Source: Elmis aenea
Lineage: Eukaryota; Arthropoda; Insecta; Coleoptera; Elmidae
NCBI GenBank assembly: GCA_947652605.1
Contig: OX393580.1
Coordinates: 19,612,159 to 19,676,158, forward strand
Direction of reading: 5' to 3'
Length of the DNA: 64,000 nucleotides
The position numbers and the translations under genes were made by a program. Shown one piece after another: positions 43,211 to 55,800 of this stretch (positions are counted from its first letter, which is position 1; the number at the start of each line of letters is the position of its first letter). The notes under the pieces are model-generated. The model had not been told where the DNA came from, did no database searches, and was given only the letters and a program-made list of their open reading frames with translations.

Positions 43211-46200
43211 TTATAATCTATTCCTATCACCCCTAAATTGTGGAGTGATAAAGTACCGTTGCTCGGTCACTCGATCAATAGGTCTCGTGTGCTGCTCATG
43301 GACTGTTTGTTTTTGGTAATATTGTCTAGCCCTCAAAGCTGATGCCATTTCCGGAGAAATGCCATAGATATCTCCATCATTTATAATGGGTATAGGCTTT
43401 AACATCCCTCCACGAAAACTGTTTTCAATCCTTGCCCTAAAAACAAAAATGAGTCTGAGCGAAAAATTAGATATTGTGAGATCCTTTTTTTTAAGTCTAA
43501 TTATGAACCAACACAAGTTTGCACGTTCACTTTTTTACAAGGAATTTTCCAAAGTTCCTTATTTGTCTTTTACAACGTCTAGTTTTTTTTTGTATATAAA
43601 ATTTAACTGACTAATCCTAAATTTACATTTAATCCAAATTTGGTGGTAACAACGTTGTAAACGAAATCACAATTTACGAGGCTGTAATCCGCCAAAGACG
43701 GCGAGATTATAAAACAATTAATGACGTGATCTATTCATATTGTACCTAAATCCACCGTGGTCTGCGACATAGTGTACCAAATGTATGTTCCCGTCTGGTT
43801 CCAAGTATCCGTAGCTTCCAGTAACCGTTCCATTGGCGTGTCTCTCTTCACTACGGAATTGGACGTTGTTTGTTGCAACATCTTCAATATCGTAGCCAAA
43901 AGCGTATGAACCAGAACCTTCATGTTCCCTTAAGTTATATTCTGCCCAGTCTACGAGACTCAGTCGGCCGTTTCTGTTGGAATTTTGAACAGGAATTATT
44001 GCTCCAAAGGACGAGTTTAGTTCTGGTAGTATTACGAAAGCCTGAAAAAAAAAATCCTACCAAAGTCCTCCAACATTCTAAGTTAAATCATAGCTACACA
44101 AGTAGTGTCTTAAGACGTTTATAAAAATAAAAAAATAGAAACTTTTTGTCATGGCCCTATTTGCAAAAAGACATGGCAAAAACTTTTTTTTAAGTATTTA
44201 ACTCCGGAAAAAAACAATAATACAGTCCCCACAAATTTTTGTTAATAACTTCGGAATTATACAGCGTCATTCAAAAAGTCTGTAACAAATGGAAAAAAAA
44301 ATTGTTATCGATTTCTCAGAAAATGTTATTCTTGATAAAAGTTGGTGCATGTTCTAAAACTAATTATAATACCAAAAAAGTCAATAAATGTCATAGGACA
44401 CTAGATTTTAGCGATTTTTAAAATATTCGCAAGAGTAAAGTGCCCTATTTTAAGAGATACAAAAAAAAATTATAGGGAAAAGTTATGTATAATCCAAAAA
44501 TAAGACTAGATTTAAATATTGACGGTCAAATTCCAACTTTTATTTTTTAAGAAATTTTAACATTCACAAACTCTGCAACAAATGGAAAAGTTTTTTATTA
44601 TCGATTCCTCAGAAAATTTTATTCTTGATAAAAGTTGGTGAATTGTTTAAAACGAATTTTAAAATAAAAAAGTTTTGTTAAAAGTCATATGACCCTCGAT
44701 TTTAATGGGTTGTTGATTTCTTGAACGTTAAAATTTCTTAAAAAATAAAAATCGGAATTTCACCGTCAAAATTAAAATCTAGCACTATTTTTAGATTATA
44801 AATAATGTTATCCAATTAAAATTTTGTGTATCTCTTAAAAAAAGGTTACTACTATTGGGAATATTTCAATAGTCGTTTAAATCTAGTGTCCCATAACTTT
44901 TTATTAATTTTTTTTTTCATCTTAAAAATAGTTTTAACCATGCACCAACTTTATCCAGAATAAATTTTCTGAGAAATCGATAATAAAAAACTTTTCCTTT
45001 TGTTGCAGACTTGTTGAATCTTAAAATTTCTTAAAAAATAAAAGTTGGAATTTGACCGTCAAAATTTAGACTTATTTATGGATTCTAAATAACTTGTTTC
45101 TATTAAATTTTTTGTATCTATTAAAATTGGGCACTTTACTCTTGCAAATATTTCAAAAATCGTTAAAATCTTAGTGTCATGACTTTTTATTGAACTTTTT
45201 TTAATCTTAAAATTAGTTTTAAAGAATGCACCAACTTTAACCAAAATTAAAATTTTCTGAGAAATCAATAATAAAAAAACTCTTCCATTTGTTGCAGACT
45301 TTTTGAATGACGCTGTATATATTTTATTATTAGTAGTTTCTGCTACCGTTTTTTTTTTTGGGCATAACACAGTATGTTAGCTGCAAAAAAAAATTAGACA
45401 ATATTAATAAGTTTGATTACAAATCGAACATCTTACTTTTAAAGGATCTTTTACAAAATGCTTCATCATTTCCAAGGCTCTTCAGCAATAACTATCCTAT
45501 TTGCTAAATAAGATTGCTGCTCAGGAGGAGAGAGTCTTTAAACTGGTGCAAGATATCCTTTGTTAAAAATATGAGTGATTTTTAATTTATTTATATTAAT
45601 CAATAAATCGCTTGTATAATTTAAGTATTTTTTAAAGCGTAAACTATTTCCAAGCCCAACAGAACTGTCTTTTACATATCCCTTTTTCATGTCACACCAA
45701 ACCAGATATTTTAATATTGGTAAATGACATTATTTTAAATTAATAAGTACCTATCATAGGTAAATTTTTACAGGAAAATAAAAATTCTTAACGAAGAAAA
45801 ATTAATACAAAATATGGTAGAATGGTAATAATTATGACTTCTAATTTAAGTTGTAATAGTAATTATTACTGCTAACCCTTCACAGAAATTTTGACCGCAT
45901 TAGCAGTGTTTAAGACTTCATAAATAAGCATTAATATATATTTTAAACAATCCTTATAAAACAAAGTTTTAAACCTTACTTGTAATATGTAAGTGATCCA
46001 AAAATAAGATAAATAATTTTTATTAAATAACGGTGCTAATCTTCTATGAAAAATCTCGTGTACACATGCTAGAACTGATTTTAGGTTTTTTGTCAATAGC
46101 AATCTTATTTAGTTATTTATTCAGTTACAGTTCGCACAAACTTTTACTTGCTGTACAAAATTACCTAAGAAGGATTATAACTTAATACGTTCTTAACTCA

Positions 46201-47245
46201 GGGCAGTTGCTAAATGTTTAAGTTCCAAACATTTAATTAATACTAATCCACTTGAGTAACAAATTAATTACAATTAAACAACGATCTAACGTCAATTTAT
46301 AATATTTAAAAAATGTTAATCCAAACATAAACTTTCTTGTGAAACTTAACAGCATACTTTAACATTTTTTATGTGCCTACCCACATGAACCTCTTTGAGC
46401 AAGTTTTAATTTAAATATTAAGCTCATCTAGAAAATCTTTTGAAGATTATCTTACTGATAAGGCAATTATTTCACACCTTATTATGATAAATTAATACAT
46501 CATATCCTACGCCCGATACTTAAATCCGTTAGAGATGATTCATAATAGATTTATTCGGTGTAATAATTTAAATGAAGTTACTGTTTTGTATTTAAATTTT
46601 TGTTCAAAAAAGATTCATTGAATAATAATATTTTTATAGCTTACGTATGTACGAATATATTGCAAAATTTTCTGAATTTTTAATGTCGTTGCTTAGATGC
46701 ACAAACTTTCTATAATAGTTTAAATGATTTTTTTTTGGGAAAAGTTGAGACCAGTCCATACTCCTCAAAACTTTTACATGGTGATGTTTTATAAAATATA
46801 ATAAGGAATAAATTAAAATTACCATTAAAACTAATAAAATTCATAGCACGTTTCTTGCATTAAACTTTTCCCTAATTTGTTTATAATAAAACAGTTAAAA
46901 TCTTCCCACTTTTAAATCATATTTATATGAATAATTTATTATCAAAATAAATTACTTTGCCTATTGTAACGAAGCAAAACTTTCGATCTTAAACAGAGCC
47001 AAAACCTGTAAAATTTTCAAACATACTAACTAATTTAAAGTATTTTAAAGACAAGATAACACTTAACTACTAAAAAATTAAACGAAGCGCCACAAAAGTA
47101 GGATTTTTTCAAGCTAATACAAAAAATGGTTAATATTTTGGATCAATTTTCAGCTGTCTAATTTTTAAATAGCCAAAGTATTTTTAATGTTCTCTTAAAA
47201 CTATAAATTTCCACTTACAAAACACTTCAACAAAACACCAATCAT
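43211..47245 (-). CDS. Cuticular protein with Rebers-Riddiford domain (3 exons, 182 aa)
   Basis: Exons, minus strand: 47245-47219, 44041-43746, 43436-43211; GT-AG and phase consistent. Exon 1 encodes only nine residues (MIGVLLKCF), which with exon 2 form a hydrophobic signal sequence up to about residue 16-22. This is a typical layout for insect cuticle genes. Residues 53-111 are a chitin-binding RR domain: SYAFGYDIEDVATNNVQFRS, GYLEPDGNIHLVHYVADHGG, then FRARIE. Spacing and sequence are closer to RR-1-like or divergent types than RR-2. The C-terminal 70 residues are charged and Gln/Arg rich without repeats. Expected to be secreted into chitinous cuticle. The first exon is the least certain part, since it is short and 3.2 kb away. 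Confidence 0.8.
44260..45317. mobile_element. Fold-back element E, copy 2, in cuticle gene intron 1
   Basis: The ends are TACAGCGTCATTCAAAAAGT and, inverted, ACTTTTTGAATGACGCTGTA. As at 35304-36363, two roughly 300-bp units run in one direction (44275, 44575) and two in the other (near 45005, 45300). TA-rich borders. It lies within the 43211-47245 gene. Confidence 0.85.
45318..47218. other. Rest of cuticle gene intron 1
   Basis: AT-rich intron sequence. No repeat pair, RNA gene or further exon could be supported. Confidence 0.35.
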
Positions 47246-49286
47246 TTTAGCACCAAAGTAGTCTGAGTATGAAAAAACAACAGAATTATCACAAGTAAAC
47301 TTCACTTAAAATTAACGGGAGAGGTCAGTAGTTGCCCATCTTTATTATATATTCGAAGTACACCTACTTGCAGAGATGGTAGAGGTGGAAGTGCCCTAGG
47401 ACCACATCTGCATCTGATGAGTTTCTGATACCATTAATCTACGATTTTTACCACAAGAACCAGTCCTGTCAATATCGTTACATATAAAGTCTATTATGTT
47501 CATTTCTTTATCCTCGTACGTTACTGTAGCTGGCTTGTTTTGCTATCACGATTAAAATTACAAACCCATTAATAATATCACGTCAGCTTCGACATCTTTA
47601 GATAATGTTGAACGACATATACAAGCATTGTCATGGAGAGTTCAAACACGTTCCAGTAGAATTAAGTGTATTCAGCTAAATTTGTGCAGGGTAAATAACA
47701 AGAGCAGTTTTCAAATATTGTACAGGTTGTACCACACAATTCGGGCCACTAAGCGATCTCGTTTAATATGGGAAATAAAGATTTGGTTAAACTGGCAAAA
47801 AGTTTAAACGCCTCGTAAAAAATCTTGGATTGAATCTAATTTTTGTTTAAATTTTATTATTCAAATTGTTAAGGAACAACCTTGTGAATTATTTAACTGT
47901 TTGCCAATTTTTAACAGGATTATTGCAATAAAATCCAGCATAATAGCACAATAAGTGGCACCAATACTAAAATTTTCATTCAAAATCGCTTTTATTGATT
48001 TCGATTTCTCCATAAAAACCCATATTTATAGAACAAATAGCCCATTTAACATCTTTACTACCAAAATAACATAAAATTACCGCTTATATCTTTAAATATC
48101 TGCTTTTATTTGTATACGACGAACATGCACAATCGTTCGGTTCTTTTAGCGGCCTCCTCTTTGTCGCGTAGGAGGGCTCTAAACCAAATTAGTGTGCTCT
48201 GAATTCAACTCTCAGCAATAAATTAAACATTTTCCAATAGACAAATATTTGTGAACTTCCATACTTGTATAAATCGTGGGTTATATACGCACACTTGTTC
48301 GAATAAGTACGGAATATTAATTTGTAAGAATAGCGCTATTGCATGTACCGTTGTTTTTAAATATTGATCTCAGCCACGAAACACAGTATACTGAAAGAGC
48401 AATTATTTACAGCGTTCAAGGGATGTTCACATATATTTTGGCAACTAGAAAAGTTCAAATTACGTACTCAAAAACATGATTATTAAAATAAATATAGGTA
48501 ATAGATTAATTCAAAAACCACGTACTTTATTTATGAGAAGTACAGCGTCTGTACCTGTAGGTACTAGTTTCGAAACTCTCATATCTTCGTCAATAAATTA
48601 TTTTCTCCTTCATTTATTTACAGTAAATTTCGATTGTTCGATCGTTTAAATCTTTAAATCAACAACAGCATTTAGGACCTCAAATTAATAAAACTACATA
48701 CACTTTGATTCTATCTTTTTAAACAGAGCAATTGCTACAATAGATTTTCACTTTGCAATTAAATAAGTTCCACATTTAAGTTATGTGTGCGCTTTATTTA
48801 ATTCAAATATTTGTTAACTGCGTACATCAACCCAGCAAAGATCTTCCAAAGATTCCCAGACTGCTTCGACCATTAATTTTGCATAAAATATCCACACCAT
48901 TTTCAGGTTAGCATGCTGCGTTTTCGTATTTTTAGTCCATTCCATTAATTAAAATGCTTTTATGGAAGTGGTCAGAGGATTCCCATGTATCCACTGCTGG
49001 TAATCCGATACCGATCGACGTAAATAAATTAATATTCGCCTCCACCTAAACAGTGTAATGTCCAACAATTACCTGTGCATAAAAATCTCGAACGTGAGCA
49101 TTATATTGGGCTTTGTATGCAACGGTATCTTTAGTAGATACTTGTAGATAGACTCTGCAATAATCTGCAGCTATTATATTAAGAAATAAACAAAAGCTAT
49201 TAGCATTAAATAGGATAATGATGGATAAATGCTTGGAGAAACACCGGTTTTAGCTGGTAATACACATAGCGTGGACTCTTTTATTA
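47246..49286. other. Upstream/intergenic region of the RR cuticle gene
   Basis: Reading the minus strand, a TATATAATAAA string near 47355 and an ACTCAGAC initiator-like motif near 47265 are possible core-promoter parts, but their spacing is not convincing. Nothing else recognised. Confidence 0.3.
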
Positions 49287-49603
49287 TACAGGGTGTTTCT
49301 TAAGTATTGCAAAAAAAATCGGGAGGTGATTCTTTATCGAAAATTAAAGCGTGTCTTTCATATAGGTACATTTTTTTCGTCAGACGTCTCCTTTCGGAGT
49401 TACACCCCTATAAAGAGGAACGGTAAAATTAGGTTTTTATTTTATTTCTCAAATTTGATAAAAGTAGGAGAATGATATTTGGTAGATGTTTTATACTTAT
49501 TAAAAGGTTTTCCATAAATATTTTCAATCATCTCCCACCTTCACGGGGGGCTGAAAAGTACGACCCCTGTTGGTTTTTTCATCAGAATTTTTTGGTGGGT
49601 TAA

Positions 49604-50514
49604 CACGTTGACTATCCGATGAGTCAAATATGACTCACGATGCTGAAAATTGCACATTCTTATGGCATGTGACGCATTTGACAGATGTCAAACGTCAAAT
49701 GTAAACGTGAATATCAGTATAAACCATTGAATAAAAAGATAAAGGAAAGAGCTTTAATTATTATTATACTGCAACGTTTGTCGGCGACGGAAATGACGAC
49801 ATAAATGGCCTCTGATGGCGGCCGCTTTTGACAGGTCAAACAGTCAAGAAATTTAAAGTTTTGTGTGCTACAATAGTTAGCTGCAGATTTTGTCGTCTTA
49901 TTAGGTCCAAAAATGTTGAAGATTAATAGATTACGTTTCATAGGTAAGTAGACATTAATATTTTGTAGTGTAATCATGTATTAAAAATTTGATGTGGTCT
50001 GTCAAAAAGGTATGTCATATCATTGGCGTGCATTTTTGTACAGCATATTTTTTAACTCTCATAATAAACAATCCAAATATAGAAATTGCTTCGTTTCTTT
50101 AATTCCCTCAACCACAAAACACGAAATAAATAAGTAAATAACAGGCTCCAGTCAAAACAAACCAAATATTTACATTATTCAATACACATTTAAAAATGTT
50201 AGATACGCCACTGAGAAGCGGAAACATGCATCCGCCATATTGAGAGGCTAACCTGGACGCCTTAAGATCGCTAAAATGCTCCTTCCTTTATCTTTTTATT
50301 CAAGGTATAAACGTGCTTTTAAAGGTTCTCAAATGGTTGTACGGCGTAAATAGAGGGTTATATAAAGCTTATTGAGCAAATATTTTGTGTCACATATGAC
50401 TCTTGAAAGTCCTATGTACGTAATTCCAAAAACAGTTGAACATGTTGTTTCAAGTATGGTGAATACATTAGCATGTGACGTCGGATTTTAAAAAATGCTT
50501 GGACAGTTAACGTG
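49604..50514. mobile_element. piggyBac-type element with CACGTT(A/G)ACT termini
   Basis: The left end is CACGTTGACTATCC and the right end (inverted) CACGTTAACTGTCC. TTAA is duplicated at 49600-49603 and 50515-50518. The empty site is seen in copy 1 of the host fold-back (about 42069-42080). The interior is taken up by element C copy 2. ATGACTC and TGTGACG(C/T) motifs lie near both ends. Confidence 0.88.
49725..50304. mobile_element. 8-bp-TSD element C, copy 2
   Basis: The ends are CATTGAATAAAAAGATAAAG and, inverted, CTTTATCTTTTTATTCAAGG. The octamer GTATAAAC is duplicated at 49717-49724 and 50305-50312. It matches copy 1 (23647-24594) through TCGGCGACGG/TCTGCGACAG, ATGACGACATAAA, GGTATGTCATATCA and CATGCATCCGCCATATTGAG. 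It lacks the SINE and flanking segment found in copy 1. Confidence 0.88.
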
Positions 50515-51276
50515 TTAAAATTTTGCAATTAAAAATATATTTTTTAAGGCATGATTTATTTAGAAACTTTTTTAATTCCTTAGTTTTTGTCGTAAAACCT
50601 ACCATTTCTTAAGTAAAAAATAAATTAAGTAAACATGAACCATCAAATATTCCAATATAAAACGATTCATTTTGGTGGTTGCCGTGGTTTGTTTATGTTC
50701 ATATTGGGTAGAATTGACAGGTGTAGTTCATTTTGATGTTTACACGGCGATAACGCTAAAACGCCCGTCAATTCTACCCAATATGAACATAAACAAACCA
50801 TGGCAACCACCACAATAAATCTTTTACATTGGAATATTTGATGTTCCATGTTTACTTATTTTATTTTATACTTAAAAACTGTACGATTTACGAGAGAAGC
50901 TAAAGAATAAAAAAAGTTGCTTAATAAATCAAGCTTTAAAAGAAGTTTTTTAATTGCATAATTTCAACCCAACAAAAAGTTCTCATGATAAAACCAACAG
51001 GGGTCGCACTTTTCAGCCCCCGTGGAAGTGAGAGATCATTAAAATATTACTATGCGAAACCTTTTAATAAGTATAAAACACCTACCAAATAGAGTATCAT
51101 TCTCCTACTTTTTCCAAATTTGAGAAATAAAATAAAAACCTATTTTTACCGCTCCCCTTTAGGGGGGTTTAACTCCGCAAGGAGACGTCTAAGGAAAAAA
51201 TTTTATATAAAAGAAATTTTTGATAAGGAATCACCTCCCGAATTTTTTTCGCAATAGGTACAAGAAACACCCTGTA

Positions 51277-52832
51277 TATCGTCCTGTATACAAACATTTC
51301 TTTTAAATCTTGAAAAGGCTCTGAAACAATATGTGCATTTTTCTTATGCAAAATATCTATAAACAAATATTTTAAAAGGAAAAGGTTTTTAAAATGAGTT
51401 GCTTAAAAATAAATACATAGCTATAATAGGCCAGTGACTTCAATAATAAGTTAGAACAGAAACCTTCCTATTAAAAATATTGTTTTAGGTACACTTATTT
51501 TAAACATTCACACAGTTGGCATTTTAATGTTGAAGAAAAACTAAACTAAAATCTTTACTTTTATAGTAAAGAAAACCTTTAAATAATTAATTAAACGAGT
51601 TATGGTTTACTACGAATTGGATGAAATGTAGGTAATTATATTTGCAATATGCAATTGCTTATATGATTTATATGTGCCATTATAACACAAAAATTAAAAT
51701 TTTACACCTTCACAAATGTACAGTGGGGTTCAAGCTAGAATTTTATCAATTAATTGGTAAGATCAATTCAGAATAGCGACCGCTAATTTTTAGCACTTTG
51801 CTAAAGTAGTCTATAGCTCAATTTTATTTTGCTGTTTTGCTTTATTTGTTAAGCTCATTATTGGGTAATAATAAATTTTATACGGAGATAAATTGAAATT
51901 TATAGCTAATCTCCAGGTTATTTTTGGAAAAAAACGCGAAAGTACAACCAAATGTTCTTATTTACCACGTTTTATAAACGACATGTAGGACTATAAACCA
52001 TAACATGAGCGCAAAATAAGCATCAAACTGCAATAAAACTCAAAAAGTAATAATTTCATTTATTAACCTTGGCGATAAGCAAATTTTCATGGTTTTTATT
52101 GCCCAGTTTAAGATAAAGCCACCTACTTTTTGGTTCTTATACGTCAATTTTAGTGTGAAAATTATTGCAAGCAATAAAAAGCATAGAAACTTATCAAACC
52201 CTTATTAATAACTGTTTAAGCAGCTTCCAATTGCCTTTACTTATATTTTCAAACTCTGATGACCATTGTTTGTAGAATATTACTCAAACGCAAATTAATT
52301 TCAAAGTGTGGCATTTTCTTTATTCAAATCTTTTGTGGTATTTTTAATCGCAGTTTAAACATTATACTTGCATCTGTCTAAAAAAGTAAATACTGCAAAG
52401 AATTTTGACTTGGCTGCTAAATTTAATCCACGTCCAAGCAACGTTAAAAATTAATGCAATCCCTAGCAACTACCATCTACTGTTTCATAAATAATAGGCA
52501 CATTTCTTTATTTGTCTTTGTTTTTATTAAAAAAATATAAAATATGTAGCACCATTTAGGTCTGGTAATAAATTCTCTGCGCTATAAAACGGCAGGACAA
52601 AAAACCTTTCAACAACAACAAAAAAAAACTTTCTCAACTTAATAAAAAAATCACCGTAAAGCTTCTCAACTATTATATAACGTTTTAGCAGGTAAACTAT
52701 GTAGGTACATTATTTGATTTAGGACTTTTTATGTTAAACTAAAACGCGATCTAATAGTTGATTAGGCCGATGCAAATTAATACATTAAATGACTATCAAC
52801 GTTTCTGGTGAAATAAAATCCCACGTTTTTTT
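51277..52832. other. 3' flank of the RR-2 cuticle gene and intergenic DNA
   Basis: AT-rich. On the minus strand AATAAA-type hexamers occur near 52525 and 52510, about 310 nt past the stop codon, possible poly(A) signals. No other feature. Confidence 0.3.
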
Positions 52833-55800
52833 TTACTGGTAACCACCGTATCCTCCATGACCACCTGTCTGTGGGTGTGAGGCATGTCCAGTTTTGTGTA
52901 CAACGGCATTAAAACCGCTGTGGCCATCATCTTGATATTCCACTTTGCGGACTGTGCCATCAGGTTCGACTAGGGAATAATATCCTTTAACGTGGTCGCC
53001 ATCGCGTTCTTCTTTTTGCTCCTTGTAGTCTCCGGTGTGCTCATCTTTTACGCCATAACTAAATTGGTACTTGGGGTATGCCTGCGAGAATAATAGGGCT
53101 TAAAATTTAAGCTCAAAACACAGAGAAATTAAAGCAAATGAATACCTTACCTACATATGTAGTATAAGAAATAAAACAAAAAGTACTCCCTAACAACTTA
53201 AATATATCAAAGCTTTTTAATGCCCACTAGAACTGATAATGTTTGTAAAACAATTACCAAAACTGTTGCAATTTCTATTAAAATTAAGTTTGTAAATAGT
53301 AAAATAACTTGTTTGCAACTATTTACAAGTAGGTACAAGGTTGAGAAAAATATGGAAACAGACAAATATCTAGAATACTGTTGCAGATATAACAATAAAA
53401 TTTTGTATCTGACAATGAGCATTATGGTATTTTTCGGATTCGATGAAGATATTAAGGTTGCAATACGACTTCCTGTTCAACCGGAAACGGACTCAAACAG
53501 AACACGCTGTATATTTTCACATTTTTGGATTCCTCTTAAAATTTACTTTAAAAAATGTATAAAGTTATACAGGTCTAAAGTCAACCGTTTTCGTAAAATT
53601 TACATTCTTATAAAAATTTTGAGCGATACAGCACTTTCTATTTTTTCTAACATTTAAGTTATTTAATAACGCAGTAGAATTTCGTTTGAGAATTAGATTA
53701 ACAATTGATTATTTAAGACTTTGCGCTAGCTACATTTTCAAAATATTATACAGGGTGTTTTTTACACTAGGTCAAACTTGTGAAACTTTAAACATCGATA
53801 ACTCGATTTTCTTAAATACAACACCCTGTATATTTTTACACAGTCTTGTAGAAAATTTGATTGTCTTTCAAAAACATTAACAATGTTTTATACCTAAAAC
53901 TGATATTTTACGAGATATCGCGATTTTATTTTAAATTGCTAGGGCAACGTAATATTTTTGAGTAGGCTATGAAGGTAGACAGCGGTAATTTTGAAACAAT
54001 CTTATCTTTTCCTCGCTTAATTTAGACATTATTATAATGTGGATGTAATTTTACCGTTTTTACGTTTAAATCAAGGTTTCTAAAAATTATGCATTTATTC
54101 ATTGGACCAGTGTGATGGGGCAATCACTAAATCCTATAAACTATTTTTTTGTGTTTCTACAGAATGATCTTCGGTTGAACCGGAAACAGTTTCAACCCTA
54201 ACCGTTTTTTTGATATGTAAAGATAAGACTGGCCAGTGACTTTTGTTTAATCAGCGTTCTTTTCGCGTACCCAATACATTATCAATCGGTTTTGAAGACT
54301 TTGCAAACAATCAAAATCAATTATGTATATGAAAAATAGTGTGGCCCTGATAAAAAAAAACCTCGATATAAATATAAGATTGGTAAAACATTATAACAAA
54401 TTTCTAAAATTTATAAGCAAGTGAAAATATTATAACTTTCTTCTTTTTTTCTTTCAATTTTCAAAATTACCACTGTCTACCTTCATAGCCTACACGAACA
54501 TATTACGTTGCCCTAATAATTTACAATAAAATCGCGATATCTCGTAAAATATAAGTTTTAGGTATAAAACTAGCGTAATCAGGTTTTTGAAAGACAATCT
54601 AATTTTCTACAAGATACGTAAAAACAAATAAGGAGTTGTCTTTAAGAAAAATGAGTTATCGATATTTATAAAGTTTCACAAGTTTGACCAAGCGTAAAAA
54701 ACACCCTGTATAATATTTTTAAAATGTAGCTAGCGCAAACTGTTAATTAATCAATTGTTAATCTAATTTTCAAACGAAATTCTACTGCCTTATTCAATAA
54801 CTTAAATGTTAAAAAAAATTGAAAGTTCTGTATCGCTCAAAATTTTCATAAAAATGTAAATTTTACGAAAACGGTTGACTTTAGACCCGTATAACCTCAT
54901 ACATTTTTTAAAGTAAATTTTAAGAGAAATCGCAACATTTAAAAATATACAGGGTGTTCTATTTAAAATTTCAAAGTTTAAGTCCGTTTCCGGTTGAACC
55001 GGAAATCGTATTTCAACCTTAATATTTTCATCGACTCCGAAAAATACCATAATGGTCAGATACAAAATTTCATTGTTATATCTGCAACAGTATTCTAGAT
55101 ATTTGTATGTTTCCATACTTTTGCGCATCCCTGTATATTCAAATAGGTACGTTGTAAAACACTTCAATTGAGTTGTTTTTGTTGCTGTACGTTCCTAATT
55201 ACTTAAAAAGTAAAAGTTGCGCGTCTAAATATTTTTTAAACGTTGATATAAGTTATTATAACAAAACAATGAAATCGTTAGCATAGATGAGGTGTGGTAT
55301 TGTTGCAAAACTGTAATTAACGTTGTTATGGAAACGATAATCCTATTTACACAATCGGGTGACTTTGTTACAGGTTAATTATAATAGTAGGTCAAACCTA
55401 CTTGAACAATCTCATTGTCATCGGATTCAATCGTCACAAGTGTGTTTTAAATTTTGATGCATATGTTTTTAAAGTAAAAATGAACAAAAATATCGTGCCT
55501 TTTATGTAAAGATGTCATAAAAATAAAATTAATAACGTTTGTAAGTGATTCATCCTAATCAAAATAAATCTTCTTTGGCTATTTCAATAAAATGGCAATT
55601 CGATAAATTGTTGAATTATTCAAGTGACATTCGTTACTATAAATAAACTTAAACAATGCTAACTTTTTCTAACCAATCGTTTTAAAAAATTCAAGACTCA
55701 CGACTCTTCATCAGTGGCATTCTTATTTATTTTTTAGGTTATAAAAATTAACCAAAATAGTGCAGTTGTATCCAAAATCGCTTCCTCTTTCCAAAAATGT

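Larger units (their letters stand above)
49287..51276. mobile_element. Fold-back element F, copy 2, split by a piggyBac-type element
   Basis: The ends are TACAGGGTGTTTCTTAAGTA and, inverted, AAGAAACACCCTGTA. The arms match those of 41766-43099. The left arm is interrupted at TTAA by the element 49604-50514; at the same place copy 1 reads GGTGGGTTAAAATTTTG without interruption. Confidence 0.85.
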
